A program made the translations under genes and the position numbers. Below the pieces are notes generated by a model that had not been told where the DNA came from, made no database searches, and saw only the letters and a list, made by a program, of their open reading frames with translations. From assembly GCA_025716855.1 (NCBI GenBank), contig JAIXMQ010000001.1, forward strand, positions 1-64,000: a stretch of 64,000 bases of DNA. Direction: 5' to 3'. Of this stretch, positions 1 to 10,147 are shown one piece after another (within the stretch, counting starts at the first letter, position 1; every line of letters begins with the position of its first letter). Origin of the DNA: Pilaira anomala (taxonomy: Eukaryota; Mucoromycota; Mucoromycetes; Mucorales; Mucoraceae).

Positions 1-914
1 GCCTATAAAGAAGTTTAACTTGATGTTAAAAAGCTGTACACATTTGTAAAAAAAAATTTAAACTGGATGTAAAAAAGTTGTACGTTCTGTAAAAAAGTTG
101 AAAATTTTCTCGTGCATAAATAAGTTTTTTAGACAAAAATAAATTTACATTATCGATCATGATCTTTGTTGGTCTCGCGCTTTTGATAATAGCGTTTGTC
201 TTTTTTGTTTTTTTTTTTCGGCTTTAGTTACCATTTTTATATTATTGACACTCCAGTTGTGATAAAACCGTATCAGGACTTCTCGTTCAGGACATGATAG
301 CTGGTTCTAATCTACATTTATAATGAGCAGCACCCATAGTTTTTTAAAGCAACTCTACGGTTCCGCACAGTGTCTAAGAATTGCAGTTATATATATAAAT
401 ATATATATATAAATATTACAAACCAACAAAAAGTGTAGACGCGACACAGGCAAATGATAAACCTGCTTGCAACCTATCTGGTGGTGTGCGAAGAAGTACT
501 TCAGTTGAGTAATTCATGCAGACATGTTGTAATCATTCAGCATTACAAAAAAGAAATGAGAAAGATAAACTGAAATATAAAAACATTTTACAAAAGATCC
601 TGTATAGATGTTATCATAAAATAAACACTTTAATAAAGGATGGACACTATATAATACTCGTACACTAAAATTCTCATCAATTAAACTCTCAAAAGGTTTC
701 ACCCCCTTTTGTTATCAGCATGTATCAATCTTTATACTGCAACAACGGGTTAATTACAATCATTTTGGGTCATAAAAAGTTAAAAAAAAAAGTGCTGGCA
801 GCTTTATTTTCTAAATCAGAAATGAAACTCCTAATGCAAATTGCATTAATTTTTCATTTTTAATTATTTTATTTTTCGTTTTCATTTTGTTATAAAAAGG
901 TATCCCAAGCTCCT
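1..914. other. Gene-free AT-rich stretch
   Basis: I see no credible gene here. The stretch holds short A and T runs, a TA-rich patch near 390-415, and only short open frames without recognisable protein features. It may be the distal flank of the repeat pair that begins at 915. Confidence 0.5.
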
Positions 915-1080
915 ACACCAGAACCATACCACTTTGTGCGGCGGCCCTGCGAATGTCAGCGTACTTTTTCGGAAGCCAAAAAAGCAGTACTCTTTTGTCT
1001 GGGTCAAACCATGGCAAGTCAATGCACGAAAAACTTCCTTTCGGATGAATTTCCCTGTTCAAACGTGCTCATGACAGTGT
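915..1080 (+). repeat. Direct repeat, copy 1 of 2
   Basis: This segment is repeated with a few substitutions and small indels at 1143-1307. Both copies begin with ACACCAGAACCATACCACTT and end with GTGCTCATGACAGTGT. A 62-base spacer containing an A run separates them. The copies are more GC-rich than the flanks, which suggests they derive from a dispersed element rather than from local slippage. Confidence 0.85.
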
Positions 1081-1142
1081 CCGGAGACATGGGAAAAAAG
1101 GGGAAAATGTAAAAAAAAAAAGAAAGTGAATCCAAACTTTCC

Positions 1143-1307
1143 ACACCAGAACCATACCACTTTGCGCAGCGGTCCTGCGAATGTCAACGTACTTTTTCGG
1201 AACCCAAAAAAGCAGTACTCTTTGTCTGGGTCAAACCATGGCAAGTCAATGCACGAAAAACCTCCTTTCGGAAGAATTTCCCTGTTCAAACGTGCTCATG
1301 ACAGTGT
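1143..1307 (+). repeat. Direct repeat, copy 2 of 2
   Basis: This is the second copy of the segment at 915-1080, about 90 percent or more identical by eye. Short open frames cross it on both strands, but the corresponding frame is not kept intact in copy 1, so I treat it as non-coding. Confidence 0.85.
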
Positions 1308-1470
1308 TTGAAAGCTTGAACTGAAGAAAAAAAAAAAAAAAAAGAGGAAAGAAAAGCAGAAAAAAGAGGCCTTTAAATAGTTTTTGATGCCCAGCCTTTT
1401 TGGTCAGATGAGCATGCAAAGTCACTTCAAAGTCAAGTGACGGGGTTTGCGAAAATTTCCTCCAATACTA

Positions 1471-1509
1471 AATGTCAGAGTTGTTTGAACAAAATCAGAA
1501 TTATTTTTT
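1471..1509 (+). repeat. Left terminal inverted repeat
   Basis: The repeat begins AATGTCAGAGTTGTTTGAAC and pairs with the reverse complement of 2889-2927. The only mismatch seen is at its fourth base. It ends in a run of six T. Confidence 0.9.
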
Positions 1510-1556
1510 GAACTATCTTTTATAATTTTTAGAACTTTTTATATTAAAAAATAAAT

Positions 1557-2799
1557 ATGTCCACTTTTGATATCGATATGTCTGAACTCTGTTTAGAAGA
1601 CCAAACAACGGAAATATATGTTAGTCTTATGTCGATGATGAGAATTGAGTACGATGGTATAAGCGCAATGGAATTAGATGAGGAAGTGAACGAAACCGTT
1701 GGCATTACAGCTGAGACGGAACAATTTGAATCTGAACAAGAAGAGGAAGAGGAAAACAGTTCGCAAGAAAAAAAAAACCAGACCTACAGGGGATCATAAA
1801 AAAAGAATTGGAAAAAAAAAAAGCTCGCTTACAGAAGCTACAGCGATCTTCAAATTGTAGGCTTCCTTGAGTAGCTTACCGAAGGTGTAAGTACTATGGA
1901 AGCAGCCAACTGTTTTGGCATATCAAGAAGCCAATGGCTCTCATCTGGTGGGGTAGTTCGTAAGAAGAGAGGGCCAGCTGAAGGTAGTATGTCATCCTTA
2001 AAACAGGAACATATAGACTTTATTATCAACTATATTGAAAAGTTTGCTACAGCAAATATTGAGCACATAAAAGACGAGCTAGTAAAAGAATTTAAGGATT
2101 TAGTAATTAGTAAATCTGGACTTCAGCGCCATATGAAGACCCATTGTGCGCTATCCTTAAAGCGATTAGAAAAAATACCAGCCAAGCGTAACGATGAAGA
2201 CACTATACGACAACGAAGAAAACGTGTCGAAACGTTTATTGCTGACAAGGATATGGATTTTGAGCGCAACTGTGTGTTTTTAGATGAAGCAGGCTTCAAT
2301 TTACATATAGTGAGAAATAGAGGATAGTCTGCAAAAGGAAAGCCTGCTAAGACCATTGTACCTACGAACAGAGGTACATCCATAACAATTTTAGGAGCCA
2401 TATCTTCTGCTGGAGTTATAGATATCGTTAAGAAAACCCACTTCGTCGACTAATGCAAAAAAGAGAAATCTCGACGGAAAGGCTGTCAAAATCACAAAAG
2501 GTACCAATACCAGCCATTACTTAGCTTACCTTTGCAACGTCATGGATGTTTTGGATAAAAATAAGATGCAAGGTTTTTACCTAGTAATGGATAATGCCCC
2601 AATCCATGGACCAAGAGGTAAGGCTATGAATGATTATATTGTCAGTAGGGGTTATAAGTGTGTTTACTTGCCACCATACTCCTCATTTTTGAATCCTATC
2701 GAAGAGTTTTGGTGTAAGGTTAAGGCAGGTATTAAAAGATCTCCTATCAATGACAAGGATACTCTCACACCAAGAATATTAGAATCATGTTCTAAGTAA
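1557..2799 (+). pseudogene. Broken Tc1/mariner-type transposase gene
   Basis: The remains lie in three blocks. The first, 1557-1799, encodes an acidic 80-residue N-terminal piece that ends at a stop. The second, 1896-2327, encodes a helix-turn-helix-like region and then the first catalytic motif (VFLDEAGFN). It stops at a TAG at 2325-2327, where a tryptophan codon would be expected. Sequence similar to the family continues past that stop in the same frame until a further stop near 2450. The third block, 2542-2799, carries the second aspartate (VMDNAPIH) and the glutamate (NPIEEFW), with 36 residues between them by my count. The DDE residues therefore survive as sequence, but no single frame joins them. 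Loss of function is inferred from the stops and frameshifts. Confidence 0.85.
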
Positions 2800-2888
2800 C
2801 TTTGAATGATTGTAGAGGATGGATAAGACATTCTGTATCTTTTTTTCCTCGTTGCTTAGCTGAAGAGCAGATGCTATAGTTTTTTTTT

Positions 2889-2927
2889 AAAAAATAATTC
2901 TGATTTTGTTCAAACAACTCTGATATT
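2889..2927 (-). repeat. Right terminal inverted repeat
   Basis: This is the reverse complement of the left terminal repeat with one mismatch. A TA lies directly outside it at 2928-2929. Confidence 0.9.
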
Positions 2928-2929
2928 TA

Positions 2930-4007
2930 GTCCCAAAAACAGTAGGAAATCCAGTACATCCTGTATCGACTGTGTTTTTATTTTAGCAGTGAAAAAAAAA
3001 AAGACGAGAGAGGACAAGGTTATTCTATTGCTTTACTTACTATTCTTCAAACGAGTCTAAAAAAAAATCTGTAAATACAACTCCTTCTCTAAATAAAAAA
3101 GATGCCCTTTAAAATGTCTTTTCGCTAGTAATATACCTATCCCGAATTATTTTTTAATTATTTTTCTTTCATTTAATATTAAAATGTGTTATTGATTGTT
3201 ATTATATACTTTTATTCTTCAATTAATTTTGAAAATGTATACATCATCGTCAGTCTGTGTTGAGAGGGTTCCGCTTTGTTTTTTTGGAACAGAACAGCAA
3301 TAGGAGTTTTGGTTCTTACCTTGATATAAGAGCAACAAATTCATGACACGAATGGATTAACTAGCGCTTTGATGAGACTATCCACCTTTTTTTCAACCAA
3401 TTGTAAAATGATATAGTAAACAACATATCTTCATTATTACATTATTATGCAGAGAGGAAGCGCGTTAGTAATGTTAAAACTTTGACTTCCAAAAAAAAAA
3501 TTGGGGTGCTTTTTTCTTTTTTTTTGAGAGTGTCCAGTTGGCTTTTTTTTTTAGACAAAGATATGCATCATTATACCTATTTTTTATATCCTCAATAAAA
3601 AAAAGAGGATTTTGATGTTTTTTTTAATAAAAAACATACACAACAAGCAAAAAGTGAGGATTTCAATATTTTACACTGCATAAGCAAGATTTAAGAAAAA
3701 CTCGTATCGAGTTATATTTTAAGTAAGAATTTTGGTTAAAATGAAAAGAGTCGGCGCCAACAACCTTTTTGCTTTTAATTTTGACCTTTTGACATTTTAT
3801 CTATAAAGAAATTTAGGTCGGTGTCATTTAATGGCTCTCATACAAAAACTTCTTAAATTATAGGCCTTCACTCGCTATAGTCACGTGCTCGCAATATTGA
3901 GTTGCGCGCTTGACCTAACCACCAGTGACATCATATATGTAATTTGTTTTCTTTTTGTGCTCAAGCAAAAATAGTCGTTGAAAATTAAAACAACAATCAA
4001 ATATATA
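2930..4007. other. Intergenic, no gene seen
   Basis: About 1.1 kb of AT-rich sequence lies between the transposon and the Eaf6 gene, with many A and T runs. The last 200 bases carry somewhat GC-richer motifs, including a CACGTG E-box (near 3882), and probably hold the Eaf6 promoter. No open frame looks coding. Confidence 0.5.
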
Positions 4008-4749
4008 ATGCCAGACATAAAAGAATCTAACGTAAGACCTGCTTCCTTCTTCTTTTATTTAAATGCTCTTAATAAAAAAATAAAGAGAGAGATAGAAAAC
4101 ACTGATTTATTTATTTTTATTATTTTTCTGATGTTTAGATTGCAACACAAAATACAGAGTTACCAGCTGAGCCACCTCAGGTTACTCGACAAAAATATGA
4201 GGAAGTAAAACAAGAATTACAGGCTTTATTAGCTAGAAAAAAACAAGTAGATACAAATTTGGTAAATAGAAAATTGATATCTCCTGCCTTAATTTGCAAT
4301 TATTAATCGATTCTTTCCTTTAGATAAATTTAGAAAATGCTATTTATGCCTTTGAGGGCTCTTATTTAGAAGATACACAACAGAACGGTAATATTATTCG
4401 TGGTTTTGATGGTTACTTGACCAATCGACCCGATCGTAGAAAGCCAAAATTTACAGAATTAGATCGATTGTTTTCTTTATCCTCTTCTACATACCAAAAG
4501 GTGATATTACTTATTCGAATATCTAGAATTATGGCTTCAAATGAAACTAATATATTTTATAAATGATTTTTACAGGCTTTGGCACAGAAAGAAGAAAAAG
4601 ATCAAGATTCAAGCCAAGATGATCGATCTATAGCTTCTATATCAGCTAGAAGAGAAAAGAAGCGTAAAATTAAGGGACATGAAGGAGGTAGTTTAAAAAA
4701 GAAGAAGAGCTCTGCGGGCAGAGATAGTGATGATGAATTGGATATTTGA
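4008..4749 (+). CDS. EAF6: NuA4/MEAF6-type chromatin subunit Eaf6
   Basis: The model has four exons: 4008-4031, 4139-4261, 4324-4500 and 4576-4749, giving 165 residues with phase-consistent GT-AG introns. The protein matches the Eaf6/MEAF6 family. A short coiled-coil segment ([17 protein letters not shown]) is followed by the conserved core with FEGSYLEDT, then [11 protein letters not shown] and the LDRLFSLSS region. The tail is lysine-rich. Eaf6 is a small scaffolding subunit of histone acetyltransferase complexes (NuA4 and related MYST complexes) in the nucleus. The start was chosen because the eight-codon first exon splices in frame into the conserved region; the upstream in-frame ATG at 3978 would add an unconserved tail. 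The gene is followed after 120 bases by a co-oriented thioesterase gene. Confidence 0.9.
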
Positions 4750-4868
4750 GATAAGATAAAAAAGAATAAAGTGTAAATATTTTAAACCAATCTATGTATA
4801 ATGCTGTTCAATTTCCGCTTTTTTCTTTTCTCTCGCTTTTTTTTTTGTTTTTCTTCTTTTTCTTTAAG

Positions 4869-5584
4869 ATGATTCCCACAACCGTTGCAAGATCTCCAGA
4901 ACTAGTTCAAAGAGTTTTGAAGGTATAAACTGACCGAGAAATAATTAAGAAATATAGTAAGAAAAGACCGAGTTAGCATATTAAATATCAAAGAAATTTT
5001 AGAGCTTTTTGTCTGCAGGCGGCTACGATTCACTTGTCCTGCCAGGGGTAAAATTACATAATTCGAATTGGCATTCTATATTAACGAATTGAAATAGCTC
5101 AAAGTAGTAAATAGTGAAAGTGGGAAAGTATCTGCTGAATTCAAAGTAGAGAAACAGCATTTGGTAAACTTTATTAAAAATAGGATAAGAATATGCTGAT
5201 GAAATAACAAAAAATTATAGAACAGACTTGAGTCTGTGCATGGTGGATTATTAGCTACTGTGGTAGATATTGGAGGATCATTAGCTATTGCTTCTAAAGG
5301 ATTATTTGCAACTGGTGTTAGTACAGATATTAATATCAGTTATATCTCTGGAGTAAAACAAGGTGAAATGATTCAAGTAGAAGCTCGTGTTGATAGATTA
5401 GGAAAGACTTTAGCATTTACAACTGTAGAGTTGTCTTCCAATGGACGTTTAGGTAACAACAAAATTTTATTATTTTGCTTATGTATTAGTTACTAAAAAC
5501 AACAAAAATGCAGTTGCCTTAGGTAGACATAATAAATTTGTTGCCAAAGCATATGATCATCCCGAAAATTTATTGAAAAAATAA
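4869..5584 (+). CDS. Hotdog-fold acyl-CoA thioesterase (ACOT13-like)
   Basis: Five exons are proposed: 4869-4922, 5003-5047, 5098-5163, 5221-5452 and 5490-5584, giving 163 residues. The signature of the PaaI/ACOT13 hotdog family is clear. The segment VHGGLLATVVDIGGS begins near residue 61, and its HGG and aspartate correspond to the family's active-site loop. After it come the strands VSTDINISYISG and GKTLAFTTVEL, then the terminal ALGRHNKFV. Family members hydrolyse medium to long acyl-CoA thioesters in the cytosol or mitochondria. No clear mitochondrial presequence is visible. Length fits the family. The second exon is short and its boundaries are the least certain part of the model. Confidence 0.87.
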
Positions 5585-5808
5585 ATACCATAATATCTAG
5601 ATAATTATACCATTGCTTTTTCGATTGTTTTTGTCTACATACATCTTATTATCTTTTTCGTATATTCTTTCTTTGTAATTGCTATCACAAATTAACTTGA
5701 TAGCATATACTTTCTCTATTTTCCCATCAATTAGCTGTTGAGCGTTATTCATCGATATATTATATAAAAAATAATATAGCATAGCATGTGCTGCTGAAGC
5801 CAACCGAA

Positions 5809-5842
<34 letters not shown>

Positions 5843-6042
5843 AAGAGAAAAATGCGCGTTTGATTTAAAACTCAATAAAAGTTTATAAAACGCGTAAACC
5901 GTTTTAAAAAAAAAGGGTGGAGATGGAACTTTTTCCTTTTTTTTTTTTTTTCTTCTTATTTTGGGTGCATTAAAGTGTCACTGACAAATAGCCTTTCACT
6001 CCGCTTTTCATTACTTTTTTTTTCTAATAATATAGTCAGAAC
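5585..6042. other. Intergenic with a long T run
   Basis: This spacer holds the 3' region of the thioesterase gene and the promoter of the next gene. It contains a run of about 28 T starting near 5813 and shorter A and T runs near 5905 and 5937-5951. No gene is seen. Confidence 0.5.
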
Positions 6043-6875
6043 ATGCCTTATCCTATTTTACCAGCAGTTGGAGGACCTGAATCTCGTCACAAAACGAATT
6101 TGTATACCCCTTCAACCCTGAATTATGAAGAAAACCCCGTCGCATCACAATACGATGTATCAAAAGTGAGTACAAGCCTAAAAAAAATAAAAAATAAAAT
6201 GTTTATTGACTGGCTTTTTGTTTCGATATGTAGCATTTAAAAACACTACAAGCAAGACTTGGTTTTGCTCGATTCAAAATGAACCAAGGTTGGGAAACTT
6301 CAACGTTATTAGATGTAGAACAACTATGGAAACAAAAACAACAAAAGCTGATTAAAGAAATACCAAAGCCTCGATTCACACAAAGAGATATTATTGATAA
6401 GCGTGTATATATACCTTCACCTGGTGCTAGACATGCAAAAGCTAAAAAGTCGAAACTAGTGAGAACTTACTCTAATCCACCAACAAATGAATCGTCTCGT
6501 TCTCGTCCGAAATCTACTCTTCATTTTCACCATTACAATCATGCACAAAAACAACAAGAATTAACTGATTCTTCCTCTTCAGATTGTGAAAATATGAATG
6601 GATATCGAATCAATGCACCTCCAGTACTGCCTACTACTGTAAGGAATTCATTGGATTACTTATCTTATGCTATTGCTATGACCGAAAATGATCCAGTCAT
6701 CTCTTCACAACCATTACCTGATATTAGTAGAATAGAACCAAATTTAATTGATGAATTAGATGTTAGCTCTACCACTAATACAAACAATGCGAAAAACAGT
6801 CCATTATCATCGCCTGTCACTTCTGCTGCCAAAGCAATTATGATGTTTGTGAATCACGCAAATCCAAACAATTGA
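6043..6875 (+). CDS. Putative Whi5/Nrm1-like G1/S repressor
   Basis: Two exons (6043-6165 and 6234-6875) give a 254-residue protein. Near residues 42-65, across the splice junction, lies a segment containing LKTLQARLGFARFKMNQGW. This resembles the short GTB motif (Whi5-like Pfam family) by which Whi5 and Nrm1 bind SBF/MBF transcription factors. The rest is low-complexity, basic then serine/threonine/asparagine-rich, with no membrane segment or enzyme domain, as usual for these disordered repressors. The proline and tyrosine-rich N-terminus is also uncharacterised. The assignment rests on one motif; another nuclear regulatory protein remains possible. Confidence 0.5.
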
Positions 6876-7071
6876 TCATGTCCTTTATATCCCAAATAAA
6901 TGTTGTACATTTATTATTACTATAAAAAAAAAAAAAAAAAAAAAAAAGTACGCGCTTTGAACGCGTGATAGTCCGTGTTTTTTAGGCTCAAATAAAAAAG
7001 AAAAAAAATGTGTTTCGCGATATATTTAATTTTAAATGATATAAATTGTAAATTTTCTTTCATGAAAGATT

Positions 7072-10000
7072 TTAGAATGCTCCTTCAGGGAATGGTCCAT
7101 ACTGTGCAATATCATCCTTCTTTTCTCCATTGAGCTCATAAGATATACGTAAACGAAGTTTAACAGTTGTCTAGGTAAATAAAAAGGATTAATATGTCTA
7201 AAATTATATATATAATTATACATTGAAAATAAGTACCTGTTGTGGGTTATTAATTCTCATCATTTGCTTTTCAGTTGTATTAGGTTGAACTGTAGTATTA
7301 CTTGCAGCATTCATCTGTAAGCGTTGGCTCTTTGGTACAGCAGCTTGGAATTGCAAATCATTAATCACGCCTTGAGAGCCATTATTTGAGAACAAGACTT
7401 GAATATTAATAATAGCTGGGTTAGTACGATCTCTAGAAGGTAAAAGTCTAACGGTCAATCCATTCTTTGTATATGCCTCATAACTTGTTGCAGCAGTAGG
7501 AGCTGGTGCTGTTGATCCCATGGAGGGACTGCTAGGTAAGTTCTGTCCTAAGCCAGCAAGTGAATCCAAGCCATAATTTGATGAATTGTTGCGAGGTGAT
7601 GTAGATTGTTGAGGTATAGTTTCACCACCCATACCGCCACCTAAAAGATCCATTAAATCATTACTGGTTGTAGTAGTGGTTTTAGTAGTGGTTTTTGGGG
7701 GAGATGGACTACTTGCTGGTGCGGGAGAAGAAGGTCCTGCGCCAAACAAGTCTGCTAAAAGATCAACATTGGAGGTCTTTGGTGGAGCAGGAGAAGATGT
7801 AGCCATTGGACTTTGAGGCATCATTTCAGTGGATTCCGCATTACCTCCACTGGTACCAACACCCATAAGATCCAAGAGTAAGTCTTGATCACTAGGGCCG
7901 TGTCCTCCTGTAGAAGCACGACGTACACTGGGGCTATCATTAGAATTACCACTTTCGATAATAGTACGAGCTTCAGGAATAGGCATACGTTCTAAAACAG
8001 CAGGACGAATAGAATCGTAAGAGAAAAGATTGGTGTATTCCACAGCACGTTGTTGAATTTCAACTTCCATACTGACAGTATGTTGTAACAGTAATTCCTT
8101 AATTTTGTTTTGTGCGCTTCCTTCAGATAAACGTGATGAAAGTTTCATAAGTGCAGTCATGACATATTCACGAGTTACTTGATTTGCATAAGGACCTAAC
8201 AAAATTGATTCCAATAATCCAACAACCGAATAATCAGTTACTTCTATAACAACTCCCTCTTCCTCTTCAAAATTGCCACTATCTACCAAGACATCACCAT
8301 ATTCACCAATAACCCAAACACTTGCTAAAACTAAACCTTCCTATATTCATATATTAGTAAAAAAAAATCACAAACCCTATTCATATATAAGACGTTACCT
8401 GGGAAATATCTTGTTTCAATGCTGCATATAATTTTTGGACGGTATATTGATGTAATTCAGATGTTTGCGCAACAAGGCGAATGAAACCAGCGAGTACCTC
8501 TTCTCTAATAAAACTACCGGCTAATTTCAACATACGCAACATGGTATCAATGTGCCATCTTTGATTAGGGGCAAATCTTTCAGCAGCAAGTGAGATCTTT
8601 GTAGTCATGCCTTGCTTGAATTCAGAATCAGCTACCTCTAAAAATGCAAGCAATTCACGAGTGAGAACACGAACATTGCCTTCATTGATCAAAGCAAAAC
8701 TCAATTCTAAAGCACGACGGCGGATGGAAATATCACCATCACGAAGACAATCAAGAATAATGTTACGATGTCTTTGAACAGCTTGAGTTTCGATGCCTAC
8801 TGTTTTGTTTAAAGTTTCTAATGCTACATATCTATCGAGGATTGTGTTAATTCTAATACGAAACCAATTTCATCTCTTTTGTACCTGATGTTGTTATCCC
8901 TGTTACTTAAGAACTTTCCAAGAATGTTGACCGCCAATACACGTAAACCAGCTTCACTTTGAATATCCATAATAGTCAATACAGTTTCATACAAGATGGA
9001 ATTACCAACATTTTTGGTACTTTCGGTGTTTGTAGCTACTTGAGCTAAAATATCATTCATCGATTCAGAGGCTTCACGATCATTCTTAGCAAGAATACGT
9101 AAAAGACGAAGGATCTTGACTTGAAGGAAAGGATCGGTAACACCAGTAACATCATGTTCAGGGGAGAATCCAGCACTTGCAAGATTTTTGAGATGTCTGA
9201 CTAAAAGAGGTACTGCCTAATAATAATAAATTAATTTCATGCAACTTTCCCCCCCCCCTTTTTTTTTTTTTTACCTTTCTAAAGATGGCGACGTTTTCAG
9301 GGTTTTGTTGACACATCTCAGTAACCAAAGTAATTCCAGTAATGAGAACACCGTGACTACGATCATTCAAGAGCGATTTTGATCTAGAAATGAAATTTTC
9401 ATGAAGTTCAGGAACTCGACGAATTACTCTTAAGGCACATAATGCAGCCTAATAACAACAGTAAGATTATCTATCAAATCGAATAAAAAGACATGTATGT
9501 TTTTTTTTTTACCTTTTTACGGATATATGTGTTGGAGCTGCCCATAAGCTTTTCAACTTCTGAACATAAATCACGAGCCATTTCTGACGAAGAAATGTTA
9601 CCCATTGTACAAAGTGCTAATCCTACAACAAACATATTTACATGATTCATATCACTAAAAAAAAATCAGGGTTAATATAGGATACAGAAACTTTTTCTCT
9701 CTTTCTCTCTATTCTTCATACTTTTTCAAACTGTTTGTCACTAAAGTCAATACTTCGGTCTTTTCATCGATTAAAAGCATGATACCCAAATAACCTAAAC
9801 GTTTATCAGCGTACTTGGGACTAGCAACTAACTTTAAACATTCCATTTGACCAAAATGAGCAGGATAACCGAGCATATGAATGTAAAGTAACTTTGCTAC
9901 ATTGGTGTGACGCGTATCAGGATTTTCGTTTTTGAATGCTGTTCTAATGTTGGCACTTTCTTTTTGAATAACTGCTCTTTCTTCGGCTGCTGTCTTACAA

Positions 10001-10147
10001 GCTCTAACGGCCTTGATGAGGTCTTTTTTTTTTTTTTTTTGTTAATAAACTCGGGTTTTTTGCTGTCTATTTTCTCTTACCTTTCAATCTAAAGAGAGGA
10101 AGTTTCGCAAGGATTTCCTGCGAAATTTTATTAATACTGTTCATCAT
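7072..10147 (-). CDS. APL4: AP-1 complex subunit gamma (gamma-adaptin)
   Basis: Eight exons on the minus strand run 10147-10081, 10022-9722, 9654-9513, 9448-9275, 9216-8885, 8831-8399, 8340-7237 and 7170-7072, giving 883 residues. The adaptin N-terminal solenoid fills about residues 1-560, with [20 protein letters not shown] and [10 protein letters not shown] as recognisable blocks. A disordered hinge follows, with repeated acidic-leucine motifs ([25 protein letters not shown]) that look like clathrin-box or adaptor-binding sites. The gamma-ear domain covers about 770-883 ([11 protein letters not shown] onward). AP-1 sorts cargo into clathrin coats at the trans-Golgi and endosomes. Two ATGs are adjacent at the start (10145-10147 and 10142-10144); I used the first. 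Length is slightly above yeast and human orthologues because of the hinge. Confidence 0.95.

Larger units (their letters stand above)
1469..2929 (+). mobile_element. Tc1/mariner-like DNA transposon, degenerate
   Basis: The element is about 1.46 kb and is bounded by 39-base terminal inverted repeats (1471-1509 and 2889-2927) that differ at one position by eye. A TA dinucleotide sits immediately outside each repeat (1469-1470 and 2928-2929), as expected for the TA target-site duplication of the IS630/Tc1/mariner superfamily. The interior encodes a transposase with a DDE_3-type C-terminal domain, but the reading frame is broken. The near-perfect ends suggest the insertion is not ancient even though its gene is dead. 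Confidence 0.88.

Noticed and set aside
1126..1311. Open frames on both strands inside the second direct repeat
   Set aside because: The frame is not preserved in the first copy and no family features are seen; the DNA is better described as a repeat.
9907..10092. Plus-strand open frame opposite AP-1 gamma
   Set aside because: It overlaps confirmed minus-strand exons and a T-rich intron, and its residues are mostly phenylalanine and leucine.
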